Below, piece by piece: positions 37,138 to 47,959 of a DNA stretch of 64,000 bases. This stretch comes from CAILZL01 sp963748005 (GTDB lineage Bacteria > Pseudomonadota > Gammaproteobacteria > Steroidobacterales > Steroidobacteraceae), in contig CAVVHH010000003.1 of assembly GCA_963748005.1 (NCBI GenBank), forward strand, positions 1 through 64,000, written 5' to 3'. A model generated the notes under the pieces. The model saw nothing but the letters and a program-made list of their open reading frames with translations, made no database searches and was not told the origin of the DNA. The position numbers and the translations under genes were made by a program. Position 1 is the first letter of the stretch; every line of letters starts with the position of its first letter.

Positions 37138-38004
37138 ATGGAAGTTATGTGCGTGATGCCCATTCATTGGGCATGTCGGGCCACCAAAGGCTGTGGGTTA
37201 ACCAAGCTGCCTCGGCAACTTTTCGGTATCGGGTTGGCTCTGTTCGGCTTGCTAGGCGGCGCGACGGCGCAAGCTGCGGATACCACCAAGCCCACAACTC
37301 CCTCTGCATTCACCGCCACTGCAGTCTCGGGCACCAACATCAATCTTGGTTGGACGGCTTCTACCGATAATGTCGGAGTAACGGGTTACAGCATTGAGCG
37401 GTGCACCGGTGCCAGCTGCACGACTTGGGCACAGATTGCGACGGTTACCAGTACTGCATACAGCGACACCGGTCTGACCACTGCCACCACCTACCGGTAT
37501 CGTGTTCGTGCCAACGATGCCGCAGGCAATCTAAGCAGCTACTCAACCGCAGTCGTCGCTACCACACAAGCGTTCTCCGACACCGAACCACCGTCAATCC
37601 CGACTAACCTGACTGCTACATCCGCCTCATCCACTCAAATTGATCTTAGTTGGGGCACTTCCACGGATAACGTGGGCGTCACGGGGTATCAACTGGAGCG
37701 CTGTCAGGGAGCTGGTTGTTCATCCTTTACGCAGATCAGCAGCCTTACGGCTACCAGCTACAGCGACACAGCTCTGTCACCCGCGACCACATACAGCTAC
37801 CGCGTCCGGGCCACGGATGCAGCCACCAATCGGAGTGGTTACTCCGTTGCTGCCAATACGGCTACGCAATACGCTGGTCCCATCACATTTACCTATACCT
37901 ATGACGCATTGGGCCGCGTTAGTCATGCCGCGGGGTCCGATGGCTCCAGCATCGATTACCAGTACGATGTCAATGGAAATGTGACGCTAATCAATCGGCA
38001 GTAA
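37138..38004 (+). CDS. Secreted FN3-domain protein with a terminal YD repeat
   Basis: A 288-residue protein with a long-n-region signal peptide (hydrophobic FGIGLALFGLLGGATAQA near 31-48) and two fibronectin type III domains in tandem (about 52-143 and 146-235). Their near-identical cores read DNVGVTGYSIERC and DNVGVTGYQLERC. A single Rhs/YD unit follows (FTYTYDALGRVSHAAG ... YQYDVNGNVTLINRQ, about 245-288). AAGGAAG precedes the ATG. It lies 28 bp before the Rhs gene and is probably co-transcribed. It could be a free-standing partner of the Rhs shell or the N-terminal remnant of an older Rhs protein. Confidence 0.8.
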   Translation: MEVMCVMPIHWACRATKGCGLTKLPRQLFGIGLALFGLLGGATAQAADTTKPTTPSAFTATAVSGTNINLGWTASTDNVGVTGYSIERCTGASCTTWAQIATVTSTAYSDTGLTTATTYRYRVRANDAAGNLSSYSTAVVATTQAFSDTEPPSIPTNLTATSASSTQIDLSWGTSTDNVGVTGYQLERCQGAGCSSFTQISSLTATSYSDTALSPATTYSYRVRATDAATNRSGYSVAANTATQYAGPITFTYTYDALGRVSHAAGSDGSSIDYQYDVNGNVTLINRQ

Positions 38005-38032
38005 TAGAAATCAGAGATACGGAGTTAGGGAC

Positions 38033-41000
38033 ATGCGATCTCAGCTGACTAAGTATTCACACTTACGTTTCATTGTTGCTTTCGTTATTGTCATTGTTAT
38101 GAGCGGCGTAGCGCACGCTACAACATACTACGAAAGCAATGTCATCTGGGCAAACCGGCCCGATGGTCAGCCGCCCGACGTTCTCGGCACAGATCCGGTA
38201 GAGACCTGTCGCGAAGCAATATCACGTAGCGGTTACGTGCCGCACTATGCTGACCCTGTAGTGGCTTATTACACAGCTCCGGTCGCAGGTGGATACACAT
38301 CTCGTTACTATTTTTGCAGCGGACAATGGATCCGTAGCAGCGACGGCCAATTGCTAAGCAACGGCGTAACGTGGATGTATGCTACGTGTCCTCCCTATAC
38401 TTCACCACTTGGTACAGGCGGCTATGGAATCTGTGACCATCAACCGCAAAAAAATATTGGCACCTGCAACGGTGTTGGTAACCCGATATTGTGTGGTTCT
38501 GGGGTCAAAGCTCAACGGGAAACAGATCTGCCCAAGACCAGCATTTCAGACTTGTCGTTCGAGCGACTATATTTTAGTGATCCGGCGATGGGAACGGGTC
38601 GCATGGGGAAATATTGGCGGGACCAATATGATCATTCAGTCGGTATTGCACAAATAACACCGGGCGGTCATTTCCTGCTTAACCGCGGAACTGAGCGTGC
38701 TTATGGATTCCAATGGGCCAATAACACGCTGACGGCTGACCCGGATACGATCGGTACGCTTTCGAGGTTAACCGATGGAAGTGGACAATTAACGGGTTGG
38801 TCCTATGCCACAGCCAGCAACGACACTGAGCTGTTTGACGCCAGTGGTCGGCTTCTATCCATCACTTCCAAAGCGGGCGTTGTACAAACGCTGTCATATG
38901 CTGGTTCACAGCTTATTTCCGTGACGGACTCATTCGGCCGCACTCTCAGTTTTACTTATAACGCTAACAATCGTATCGACACGATAACAGATCCTGCGGG
39001 TGGCGTTTTTCACTACAGCTATGACGCAAACAATAACCTTACTTCGGTCACTTATCCTGATAATCTAGTTCGTACCTACGTGTATGGTGAACTGGTCAAC
39101 ACCTCAAATTCCAATCTTCCCAATGCGTTGACCGGCATCGTTGATGAAAGTGGCGTCCGCTACGCAACGTATCAATACGATACAACTGGTCGGCCATATT
39201 CTACTGAACATGCTGGTGGCGTTGACAAAACAAGTATTGCCTACACGTCATGGACTGGTGGACCGCCCACTGTGACAGACCCATTAGGAACGGCACGGAC
39301 GTATTACTTTGAGAAGGTCCAAGGTGCCATTAAGAGCGACGGCGTCACACAATTTTGCACCGGTGAGAATTGCGCCAAATCGATTACGTACGATGCCAAT
39401 GGCAACGTCGCGAGTAGGGTGGATTTCAACAATATTCAATCTCAGTTCAATTTTGATCTTACTCGCAACCTGGAGCTGTCGCGGACGGAAGCGTTGGGAA
39501 CGCCGACGGCCCGCACGATCACGACTCAGTGGCATCCAACCTATCGCTTGCCCACGCTGATCACCGAACCAGGACGCAGCACTGCGTATGGCTACGATGG
39601 CAGCGGCAACCTGCTGACCCGCACGGTCACTGACACGGCCACGAACGGGGTCCGTACCTGGACCTACACCTATAACAATTTTGGTCAGGTCTTAACCGTC
39701 GATGGCCCGCGCACGGACGTCAATGACGTCACCACTTACACTTACTACACCTGCAACACCGGTGGAGCCTGCGGCCAACTGCACACGGTGACGAATGCGC
39801 TGGGACAGACCACCACCTATGCAACGTACAACGCCACCGGCCAACCACTGACCATCGAGGATGCCAATGGCGTGACGACCACGTTGGCCTACGATGCCCG
39901 CCAGCGTCTGACCTCGCGCAGCGTCGCGGGGGAAGTCACTAGCTTTGAGTACTGGCCGACGGGACTGCTCAAGAAAGTCACCTTGCCCGATGCCAGCTCT
40001 GTCACCTATGCCTATGACAACGCCCATCGCCTGACCGGCATCACCGACAGCGAAGATAACTACATCGTCTATACGCTGGATGCCGCCGGCAATCGCACCC
40101 AGGAACAGGCGTTCGATGCCACCAACAACTTGGCTCGCACCCGCAGTCGTGTCTTCAATACCTTGAGCCGTCTCACTCAGGAACTGGGTGCGGCTAATCA
40201 GAGCACCACTTATAGCTACGACAATAACGGCAACCTCACCAGTGTGACTGATCCGGTGAATCACGCTACGCAATATCAGTACGACCCGCTCAACCGTCTG
40301 GCGCTGCTGATCGATCCGGCGTTGCAGAACACGGCCTATGGCTATGATGCGCAGGATAACCTGACCAGTGTGACCGATCCGAAAACCCTGACCACCAGCT
40401 ACGCCTACAACGGTCTGGGTGATCTCACGCAACTCACCAGTCCCGATACCGGCGTCACGCAGTACGCCCATGATGCGGCGGGGAATCTCGACTTGGCCAC
40501 CGATGCCCGTAACGAGGCTGGGGATTACAGTTATGACGCGCTGGGTCGAGTCACCCAGATCCAGTACAGCGATCAGACTCAGAGCTTCCAGTACGATCAG
40601 GGCGCCAATGGCAAGGGTCATCTGACCCAGGTCACCGATGCCAGCGGCAACACGACGTATAGCTACAACGCGCTGGGCAGAACCCAGAGCAAAACCCAAA
40701 CCATCGGCAGTCAGAGCAAGACCGTTCAATACGCTTACACCAACGGCCAGCTCACCAGCATTACCACGCCCTCAGGCCAAACCATCGGCTACAGTTACAC
40801 CCATGGCAAACCCACCGGCATCTCCGTGAACGGCCAATCTCTGCTGAGTAATGTCCTGTACAGCCCCTTTGGTCCCACCCGAGGCTGGACTTGGGGCAAC
40901 AACACCCTGACCGTGCGCGAGTACGATCAGGATGGTCAGCTCACCACGCTCGACAGTGCGGGTCTTTCAACCTACACCTACCATCCCGATGGCACCATCG

Positions 41001-42193
41001 CCAGCATCAGTCACGACAGCTCGGCGAACCTCGGTTTACCCACCGGTACAACCAATCTCACTGTCAGCGCCACCAGCAATCGCATCGAAAGCACCACCGG
41101 CACCCTGACTCGCACCTATAGCTACGACAATGCCGGCAATACCACCAGCGATGGCAGCCGAACCTTTACTTACAACGCTGCGGGCCGGCTGGCCACGGCC
41201 ACGAACATGGGCACAACGACTGGCTACCAGTACAACGCGCTGGGGCAACGAGTGTTCAAGAGCAACTCAAACGAAACCATTCACTTCGTGTATGACGAGT
41301 CTGGTCACTTGCTAGGCGAATATGATCAGAGCGGCGCGTTGATACAAGAGCTGGTGTATCTGGGTGACATACCTGTCGCAACGATACGCACGGATCAAGG
41401 CGGATCAGGCGTCGGCGTTTTCTATATCCACACCGATCATCTCAACGCCCCCACCAAAGTCACCCGATCGACCAACAACGAAGTGATCTGGCGGTGGGAC
41501 CATGATCCGTTCGGCAACGGTACGCCTAATGAAGACCCGGATGGCAATGGGCTCACTCTCGCTATGAACCTGCGGTTCCCGGGCCAGTATGCGGATCAAG
41601 AGACTGGGCTGAACTACAACTACTTCAGAGACTACGATCCTGCTACTGGTAGGTACTTCCAAAGTGATCCGATTGGGCTTGAGGGCGGGATCAACACGTA
41701 CGGCTATGTCGGGGGGAATCCAATTTCGAGACGTGATCCTTTCGGGTTGTTCTTTTCGCACGTGCATATGGAAGTTACTGCTGAGGCCTTGGTGGGTTCC
41801 GGACTTGAGGGGACTTGCATGAATCAAGCGCTCATGTCCGCTATCTTGTGGGACTTTGAGCCTGGGTCCCAGGATCCCCCAATGGCATACACTCACTCGA
41901 TGTCCGTGCCGGGAGAGTCGGCCGCCGCAGCGGCGGCGAAGAGCAATCAAGACATCAGGGACCAGATCACAAAGTGCGACTGCGTCGCGTTAGGGCGTGC
42001 CTTGCATACCGCTCAAGATAGTGCCGCGGGAGGGCACCAGTACAAAGAGTACACTGGGCTCCTCAATTTCGGAATGATCTCGCATTACTTCGAGGACATG
42101 TACCCTAGCAATGATCGGGTTACTGAGGCGCTTGTAAAGTCGAAAAACGTATTGAATGAATTCAAGAGCCAATGCAAATCCTGCAGCAAATAG
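38033..42193 (+). CDS. Secreted Rhs-repeat protein with polymorphic C-terminal toxin domain
   Basis: A 1386-residue protein. The signal peptide is at 1-29 (LRFIVAFVIVIVMSGVAHA). An N-terminal Cys-containing region precedes a long array of YD repeats (about 220-1150, for example YDANGNVASR, YDNNGNLTSV, YDALGRVTQI), and the Rhs core-end signature with DPFGL at 1235-1239. After that boundary the sequence changes to a 147-residue unique domain with FFSHVHMEVTAEAL, LGRALHTAQDSAAGGHQY and ISHYFEDMYP. These His/Asp motifs resemble zinc-dependent phospholipase C proteins. No PAAR domain, so Sec-dependent export is implied. The core is visibly more GC-rich than both ends, as in other rhs genes. A small membrane-protein gene follows after 9 bp. 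Confidence 0.88.
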   Translation: MRSQLTKYSHLRFIVAFVIVIVMSGVAHATTYYESNVIWANRPDGQPPDVLGTDPVETCREAISRSGYVPHYADPVVAYYTAPVAGGYTSRYYFCSGQWIRSSDGQLLSNGVTWMYATCPPYTSPLGTGGYGICDHQPQKNIGTCNGVGNPILCGSGVKAQRETDLPKTSISDLSFERLYFSDPAMGTGRMGKYWRDQYDHSVGIAQITPGGHFLLNRGTERAYGFQWANNTLTADPDTIGTLSRLTDGSGQLTGWSYATASNDTELFDASGRLLSITSKAGVVQTLSYAGSQLISVTDSFGRTLSFTYNANNRIDTITDPAGGVFHYSYDANNNLTSVTYPDNLVRTYVYGELVNTSNSNLPNALTGIVDESGVRYATYQYDTTGRPYSTEHAGGVDKTSIAYTSWTGGPPTVTDPLGTARTYYFEKVQGAIKSDGVTQFCTGENCAKSITYDANGNVASRVDFNNIQSQFNFDLTRNLELSRTEALGTPTARTITTQWHPTYRLPTLITEPGRSTAYGYDGSGNLLTRTVTDTATNGVRTWTYTYNNFGQVLTVDGPRTDVNDVTTYTYYTCNTGGACGQLHTVTNALGQTTTYATYNATGQPLTIEDANGVTTTLAYDARQRLTSRSVAGEVTSFEYWPTGLLKKVTLPDASSVTYAYDNAHRLTGITDSEDNYIVYTLDAAGNRTQEQAFDATNNLARTRSRVFNTLSRLTQELGAANQSTTYSYDNNGNLTSVTDPVNHATQYQYDPLNRLALLIDPALQNTAYGYDAQDNLTSVTDPKTLTTSYAYNGLGDLTQLTSPDTGVTQYAHDAAGNLDLATDARNEAGDYSYDALGRVTQIQYSDQTQSFQYDQGANGKGHLTQVTDASGNTTYSYNALGRTQSKTQTIGSQSKTVQYAYTNGQLTSITTPSGQTIGYSYTHGKPTGISVNGQSLLSNVLYSPFGPTRGWTWGNNTLTVREYDQDGQLTTLDSAGLSTYTYHPDGTIASISHDSSANLGLPTGTTNLTVSATSNRIESTTGTLTRTYSYDNAGNTTSDGSRTFTYNAAGRLATATNMGTTTGYQYNALGQRVFKSNSNETIHFVYDESGHLLGEYDQSGALIQELVYLGDIPVATIRTDQGGSGVGVFYIHTDHLNAPTKVTRSTNNEVIWRWDHDPFGNGTPNEDPDGNGLTLAMNLRFPGQYADQETGLNYNYFRDYDPATGRYFQSDPIGLEGGINTYGYVGGNPISRRDPFGLFFSHVHMEVTAEALVGSGLEGTCMNQALMSAILWDFEPGSQDPPMAYTHSMSVPGESAAAAAAKSNQDIRDQITKCDCVALGRALHTAQDSAAGGHQYKEYTGLLNFGMISHYFEDMYPSNDRVTEALVKSKNVLNEFKSQCKSCSK

Positions 42194-42202
42194 AGATACG
42201 TT

Positions 42203-42442
42203 ATGAAGGTGACAGCCATCGTGCTGGTGATTGTTGTTGGCGCAGCCACCTGTTCGTGGTGGCTTGCAGTTGGTCTATGTAATCACCTGTTGATCGGATA
42301 CAGAGCGTTCGACTTCGTTTGTGGGCATAACGCGCCTTTGCAGTTATTTCCTTCCTTTCTCTTGTTTCTAGTTGTGTTCTCCGGTGCTGCCAAGAGGGTC
42401 TCGCGTTCTTGGAGAACGAAAACGCGTAAGGCGCAATCGTGA
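42203..42442 (+). CDS. Small membrane protein, candidate Rhs immunity protein
   Basis: A 79-residue protein with two hydrophobic segments (TAIVLVIVVGAATCSWWLAVGL and PLQLFPSFLLFLVVFSGA) and a basic tail. It begins 9 bp after the Rhs gene. In Rhs loci the gene directly downstream of the toxin domain normally encodes its immunity protein; a membrane location would fit a lipid-targeting toxin. No family recognised; the assignment rests on position. Confidence 0.6.
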   Translation: MKVTAIVLVIVVGAATCSWWLAVGLCNHLLIGYRAFDFVCGHNAPLQLFPSFLLFLVVFSGAAKRVSRSWRTKTRKAQS

Positions 42443-42707
42443 TTGCACCAACCTGCACCGCGCACGGCGTACTCCGTTGTAAGGTGGGCACTTCGTGTTC
42501 TCAGAAGTGTGCCGGCATGGGAATGTACTAGCTCGGTAGGTTGGGCTGCGGGAATAGCGTGAACGGCGCCGGGCCAAAGGTTAGAAGGTATTCAGGTGAC
42601 GGATGCCAACGGCAGTTGAAACTGAAAGCCAGCCTCCGCGCCGATCCCCCTGATTTCCCGGCAAAACTTCCCAACCCCGAATACTTTTGCTGCACCACGC
42701 AAATGTC
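42443..42707. other. Non-coding gap before tRNA-fMet
   Basis: No convincing gene. A 6-bp hairpin CACTTC/GAAGTG lies at 42490-42510. The open frames here run through the tRNA and lack coding character. Confidence 0.5.
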
Positions 42708-42736
42708 TTGTAAACGCCACAGCGCATCATTAGAAT
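42708..42736 (+). promoter_or_regulatory. Promoter of tRNA-fMet
   Basis: TTGTAA (42708-42713), 17 bp, TAGAAT (42731-42736), then a GC-rich discriminator GCGCGGCC typical of stringently controlled stable-RNA genes. The -10 and discriminator recur almost exactly at 55171 and before rpsO. Confidence 0.8.
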
Positions 42737-42749
42737 GCGCGGCCTCTGT

Positions 42750-44405
<1,656 letters not shown>

Positions 44406-44412
44406 GGCGTCC

Positions 44413-45090
44413 TCACTTTGGTTTGGCAGCAGCCTTGCGTTGACGTTCTCGGAAGCTCGTCACGCGCTCGCTTGTCGCATGCTCTGGTGAACAATAGAGC
44501 GGAACGGATCCGCGTTGGGGTGGAGGGCGTAGGAACCAAGCGCCGCAGTTGCGGTATTGGCACTTGCCAATCCGTGCGGGTGGCCAGCCTTCTGGTATGA
44601 GAAAGGGAATAAGTGAGCGAGCACAGGCCGCTGCGATAGAGTCATGGTGCTCATCGTCAAGGTTTCGAAGCTCAAGTCCGGCGGGGCCGACCTGCAGTTG
44701 CAGAGAGCTGTTGAAGTCGTACATCACCAGTGCTTTGTTTACCGCATCACGCACTCCTTTCTGCTTCGTGTGGCTGAAGGAATCGAAACGACTGACGAGC
44801 GGTAACATCTTCTGCATGAGGCTTTGACCTTGTTGCCAATCATCTGCACCGAAAGAACCCGATCCCAACTCAACCACCCAGGGTAGGTTAGTGGTCTTCG
44901 AGCGGCTGAGCCCGAATCGCATTTCAGGGCGTCCAGCTGCGACGCCGGAAAACAGCTCCCGCGCTTCCTGCTCAGATTGAATGTCGGTACTCGCCAAGGC
45001 GAGAGCGGCATTCACAATTGACTCGTCAAATAGAGTGAAAGCGACCCGCGCGCCCTGCTTCCGATCCTTATGTAACGTCTTTGATGCCAT
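44413..45090 (-). CDS. Zinc-finger protein, CGNR-like
   Basis: A 225-residue protein whose C-terminal 60 residues resemble a CGNR-type treble-clef zinc finger: CQYRNCGAWFLRP...PLYCSPEHATSERV with basic helix SFRERQRK. The N-terminal part is unrecognised. It lies 7 bp before the recombinase and probably shares its transcript. It faces the operator region, so a repressor role is plausible. ATG 45090 is used; an in-frame TTG at 45102 would overlap the first operator-like site. Confidence 0.65.
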   Translation of the reverse strand: MASKTLHKDRKQGARVAFTLFDESIVNAALALASTDIQSEQEARELFSGVAAGRPEMRFGLSRSKTTNLPWVVELGSGSFGADDWQQGQSLMQKMLPLVSRFDSFSHTKQKGVRDAVNKALVMYDFNSSLQLQVGPAGLELRNLDDEHHDSIAAACARSLIPFLIPEGWPPARIGKCQYRNCGAWFLRPPPQRGSVPLYCSPEHATSERVTSFRERQRKAAAKPK

Positions 45091-45104
45091 TTTAGGTTTC
45101 AATG

Positions 45105-45186
45105 ACCGTAACGGTTGGTATGGAATTGAACGTTAACAGTAATGCATCATTGCTGCAACTTCTTTTAGACCTTATACCGTTACAGT
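45105..45186. promoter_or_regulatory. Divergent regulatory region with three operator-like sites
   Basis: ACCGTAACGGT (45105-45115) is a perfect 11-bp palindrome. Related sites are AACGTTAACAGT (45129-45140) and ACCGTTACAGT (45176-45186). The last overlaps a putative -10 TTATAC (45172-45177) with TTGCTG (45150-45155) 16 bp upstream, reading rightward. The layout is like a lysogeny/early-gene switch. Confidence 0.55.
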
Positions 45187-45198
45187 GGAGGGCGTCGC

Positions 45199-45414
45199 AT
45201 GAAGCTGAATCTCGTCGGGAGGTCTGGCCTAGCTCGAATACTCGATTGCTCCGAGGGCACAACCCGAAACTTGGAGTTTCGCGGTGCCATTGCCCCTGAA
45301 TGTATTGTTGATGGGCGTCCTTTGTATTCGGTTGCAAAGGCCGAGGCGCTACGTGCAGCCCGAACTGCCGAACGGGATCAACGGAACATGAAATCAACAA
45401 GGGCTGCCGCGTGA
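45199..45414 (+). CDS. Small HTH-type protein, possible early regulator or excisionase
   Basis: A 71-residue protein with a MerR/Xis-like winged-helix look: GRSGLARILDCSEGTTRNLEFRG (helix-turn-helix), then VDGRPLYSVAKAEALRAAR. GGAGG lies 8 bp upstream of the ATG. It is the first rightward gene after the operator region, the usual place for a Cro- or Xis-like protein. Its stop overlaps the next gene. Confidence 0.65.
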   Translation: MKLNLVGRSGLARILDCSEGTTRNLEFRGAIAPECIVDGRPLYSVAKAEALRAARTAERDQRNMKSTRAAA

Positions 45415-45611
45415 TGGAAGCTCGTCTGCGTCCGCTCATCGATATTCTGGCTGAGTCAGCCATCGAACGGTTGAGCCAACCCGAAACAGTAAGTAAGAGC
45501 AGTGGGCTATCACTCCCCCACTCCAGCAGACCGGAGGGCCGTGTTGGAGGTGACAGTCGCGGCGGTTCCGCTCGGGCTGGTTCGAATGTGACTTTGAGGC
45601 CCGCACCATGA
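45414..45611 (+). CDS. Hypothetical protein
   Basis: A 65-residue protein, no recognised family. A short helical start (RLRPLIDILAESAIERLSQPETV) is followed by a low-complexity Ser/Gly/Arg tail. It is kept because it is tightly packed: the start overlaps the preceding stop and its stop overlaps the next ATG (ATGA). Confidence 0.45.
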   Translation: MEARLRPLIDILAESAIERLSQPETVSKSSGLSLPHSSRPEGRVGGDSRGGSARAGSNVTLRPAP

Positions 45612-45793
45612 GTGTCAGCGGCGCTCTCAATTATATCGCAATGGCTCAGCTACATCGGCCGAGTGACCTGGCTAGCTTGGCAGCTGAAGTTCGCCGCTTG
45701 GCTGACACCGGCTTGACCGATGTCGACGTAGCTACAGCGCTTCGCTTGCCACTCGAGCAAGTGCGTTCATGGCTGGCGGGCCATCATGAATAG
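45608..45793 (+). CDS. Small protein with a HTH-like motif
   Basis: A 61-residue protein. LAAEVRRLADTGLTDVDVATALRLPLEQVRSWLAG reads like a sigma-70 region 4 or phage HTH. Overlaps both neighbours by 4-8 bp. DNA binding is a guess. Confidence 0.5.
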   Translation: MSVSGALNYIAMAQLHRPSDLASLAAEVRRLADTGLTDVDVATALRLPLEQVRSWLAGHHE

Positions 45794-45989
45794 CTGCGCG
45801 GCATGCGGCCAGCCCTTGATCGCGAGCGATACCCGCCATGGCGGTGTGTATGTCGACGTTCATGGCAAACCGCATGATCACTTGCTGTGTGCCCGTTGCT
45901 TTCAACTGGCTATGTCCAGCAAGAAAGAGCACGCGCGCATTGCCAACTTGATCGAACTGCGGTTCATCAAGCCAGAGGGGGCCGCGTGA
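45786..45989 (+). CDS. Small zinc-ribbon protein
   Basis: A 67-residue protein with CAACG near the start and CARC about 30 residues later (two CxxC pairs), typical of a zinc ribbon. It precedes the primase-helicase, overlapping its ATG by one base. Zinc-ribbon proteins next to phage primases often assist template recognition; that is inference. Confidence 0.55.
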   Translation: MNSCAACGQPLIASDTRHGGVYVDVHGKPHDHLLCARCFQLAMSSKKEHARIANLIELRFIKPEGAA

Positions 45990-47959
45990 TGGACGCATGG
46001 ACCATTGCGACCAATCTTGCCGTAGCTGGCATTCCAGTGTTCCCCTGTGGCGAGAACAAGCAGCCGTTGACGCCACATGGTTTCAAAGATGCATCAACAG
46101 ACCTCGAACAAATTGATAGATGGTGCGAGCAATACCCTGATGCATTGATTGCGGTCCCGACCGGTAGAGCGTCACGCATCTTTGTAGTAGACATCGACCC
46201 GGATGGTGCCGATTGGTACACCGACAAATCAACAGACCTTGTCTGCGGTCGTATTCACAAGACACGCCGCGGTTGGCATCTCCTGTATCGATGGCCCGAC
46301 CGCGCGGCTATTCGCAACAGCGCGAGCAAAATCGCCCAAGGCGTCGATGTGCGTGGCGAAGGCGGCTACATCATTTGGTGGCCCGCGCACGGCCTCGAGA
46401 TTGTTGGTGATCTCGAAAATATAGGTCCGGCGCCAGCGTGGCTGGTCGACCTCCTGAGTAAACAGCCCCCGCAAGCTGCGCCAGGTATCACTGCCGGCCA
46501 GATTGTCGAAGGTGGTCGCAATGACTTTCTCAGCCGCGAAGCATTTCGCCTGCGTAAGCGCGGTGCAAACTCCAAACAGATTCTGGCTGATATCACCGAA
46601 TTGAATCGCACCAAATGCAGGCCACCACTAGATGCCACTGAGCTGGAAGGGATTGCGGCCGGAAAAATGATCGTCGAGCCGGAAGTCACCAGCACCTTGT
46701 CGCTGGATAACTTCTATGCCTACATGCCGATGCACCAGTACATTTTTGTACCTAGTCGGGAGATGTGGCCAAGTTCAAGCGTGAACGCACGCCTGCAGCC
46801 ACCGGTTGGCGCTGCCGAGAAAACCGCCTCGGCGTGGCTAGATGCTCATCAACCGGTTGATCAAATGACATGGGCGCCCGGCGAACCACTGCTGATTCGT
46901 GACCGACTCATCTCAAACGGCGGATGGAGTCAAAACGCCGGAAGCAGCTGCTTCAACCTGTACCAGCCGCCACAAATTGAACTCGGTGACGCTACCAAAG
47001 CTGGGCCTTGGCTCGATCATGTGGAGCGGGTTTATCCAGAAAATTGCGGCCACATCATTGCCTGGATGGCTCAGCGGGTGCAGCGGCCTGATCAGAAGAT
47101 CAATCATGCACTTGTGCTGGGGGGAGCGCCGGGAGTTGGTAAAGATACCTTGGTTGAACCGCTCAAGGCTGCCGTGGGGCCGTGGAATTTTGCTGAAGTA
47201 TCGCCCGTCACGATGCTGGGGCGCTTCAATGGCTTTGTCAAAAGCGTGGTGCTTCGAATCTCTGAAGCCCGAGACCTAGGCGACGTCGATCGCTACGCGT
47301 TCTATGATCACATGAAGGTGTACACCGCTGCGCCGCCGGATGTGCTTCGCTGTGATGAAAAGCATATTCGCGAACACGCTGTGCTGAATTGCTGCGGCGT
47401 CATCATCACCACCAATCACAAGACTGACGGCATATATCTGCCGGCCGATGATCGTCGGAACTACGTGGCGTGGAGCGACCTGACCAAGGAGGATTTCACC
47501 GAAACTTACTGGGACGATCTTTGGCAATGGTATGCAGATGGGGGGCTTGGGCATGTGGCCGCGTACCTGGCGACTCTGGACATATCAGGATTCAACCCAA
47601 AGGCACCGCCGCCAAAGACTGCCGCCTTCTATGACATCGTGGATGCCAACCGGGCCCCTGAGGATGCGGAACTGGCTGACATTCTGGACGCTGCCCACAA
47701 CCCTCCAGCCATCACGCTTACCAGGCTGATCGACTACGCCCGACTCGCTGGGCGCAACACGTTTGCCGAATGGCTCGAAGACCGCAAGAACCGTCGCAAT
47801 ATTCCACACCGCCTGGAAGAGGCGGGCTATCTGCCAGTCAGGAACGACACCGCACAGGATGGACTGTGGCGAGTTGGGGGACGCCGCCAAGCTGCCTACG
47901 CGATCAAAACGCTATCGCTGAACGAGCGGTTGCAGGCTGTCGGGAGGCTTGAGAGATGA
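45989..47959 (+). CDS. Bifunctional DNA primase/polymerase-helicase
   Basis: A 656-residue replication protein. The N-terminal prim-pol domain (about 1-170) has the metal-binding pair Asp68 and Asp70 in VVDIDPDG, then RGWHLLYRWP with the conserved His and GVDVRGEGGYIIWWP. A linker follows, then a superfamily 3-type helicase with Walker A GGAPGVGKDT at 378-387 and sensor-like VIITTNHKTDGIYLPADDRRN near 470-490. This domain order is common in satellites, plasmids and small phages that replicate from an iteron origin. Here such an array follows immediately downstream. ATG 45989 overlaps the previous stop. Confidence 0.88.
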   Translation: MDAWTIATNLAVAGIPVFPCGENKQPLTPHGFKDASTDLEQIDRWCEQYPDALIAVPTGRASRIFVVDIDPDGADWYTDKSTDLVCGRIHKTRRGWHLLYRWPDRAAIRNSASKIAQGVDVRGEGGYIIWWPAHGLEIVGDLENIGPAPAWLVDLLSKQPPQAAPGITAGQIVEGGRNDFLSREAFRLRKRGANSKQILADITELNRTKCRPPLDATELEGIAAGKMIVEPEVTSTLSLDNFYAYMPMHQYIFVPSREMWPSSSVNARLQPPVGAAEKTASAWLDAHQPVDQMTWAPGEPLLIRDRLISNGGWSQNAGSSCFNLYQPPQIELGDATKAGPWLDHVERVYPENCGHIIAWMAQRVQRPDQKINHALVLGGAPGVGKDTLVEPLKAAVGPWNFAEVSPVTMLGRFNGFVKSVVLRISEARDLGDVDRYAFYDHMKVYTAAPPDVLRCDEKHIREHAVLNCCGVIITTNHKTDGIYLPADDRRNYVAWSDLTKEDFTETYWDDLWQWYADGGLGHVAAYLATLDISGFNPKAPPPKTAAFYDIVDANRAPEDAELADILDAAHNPPAITLTRLIDYARLAGRNTFAEWLEDRKNRRNIPHRLEEAGYLPVRNDTAQDGLWRVGGRRQAAYAIKTLSLNERLQAVGRLER

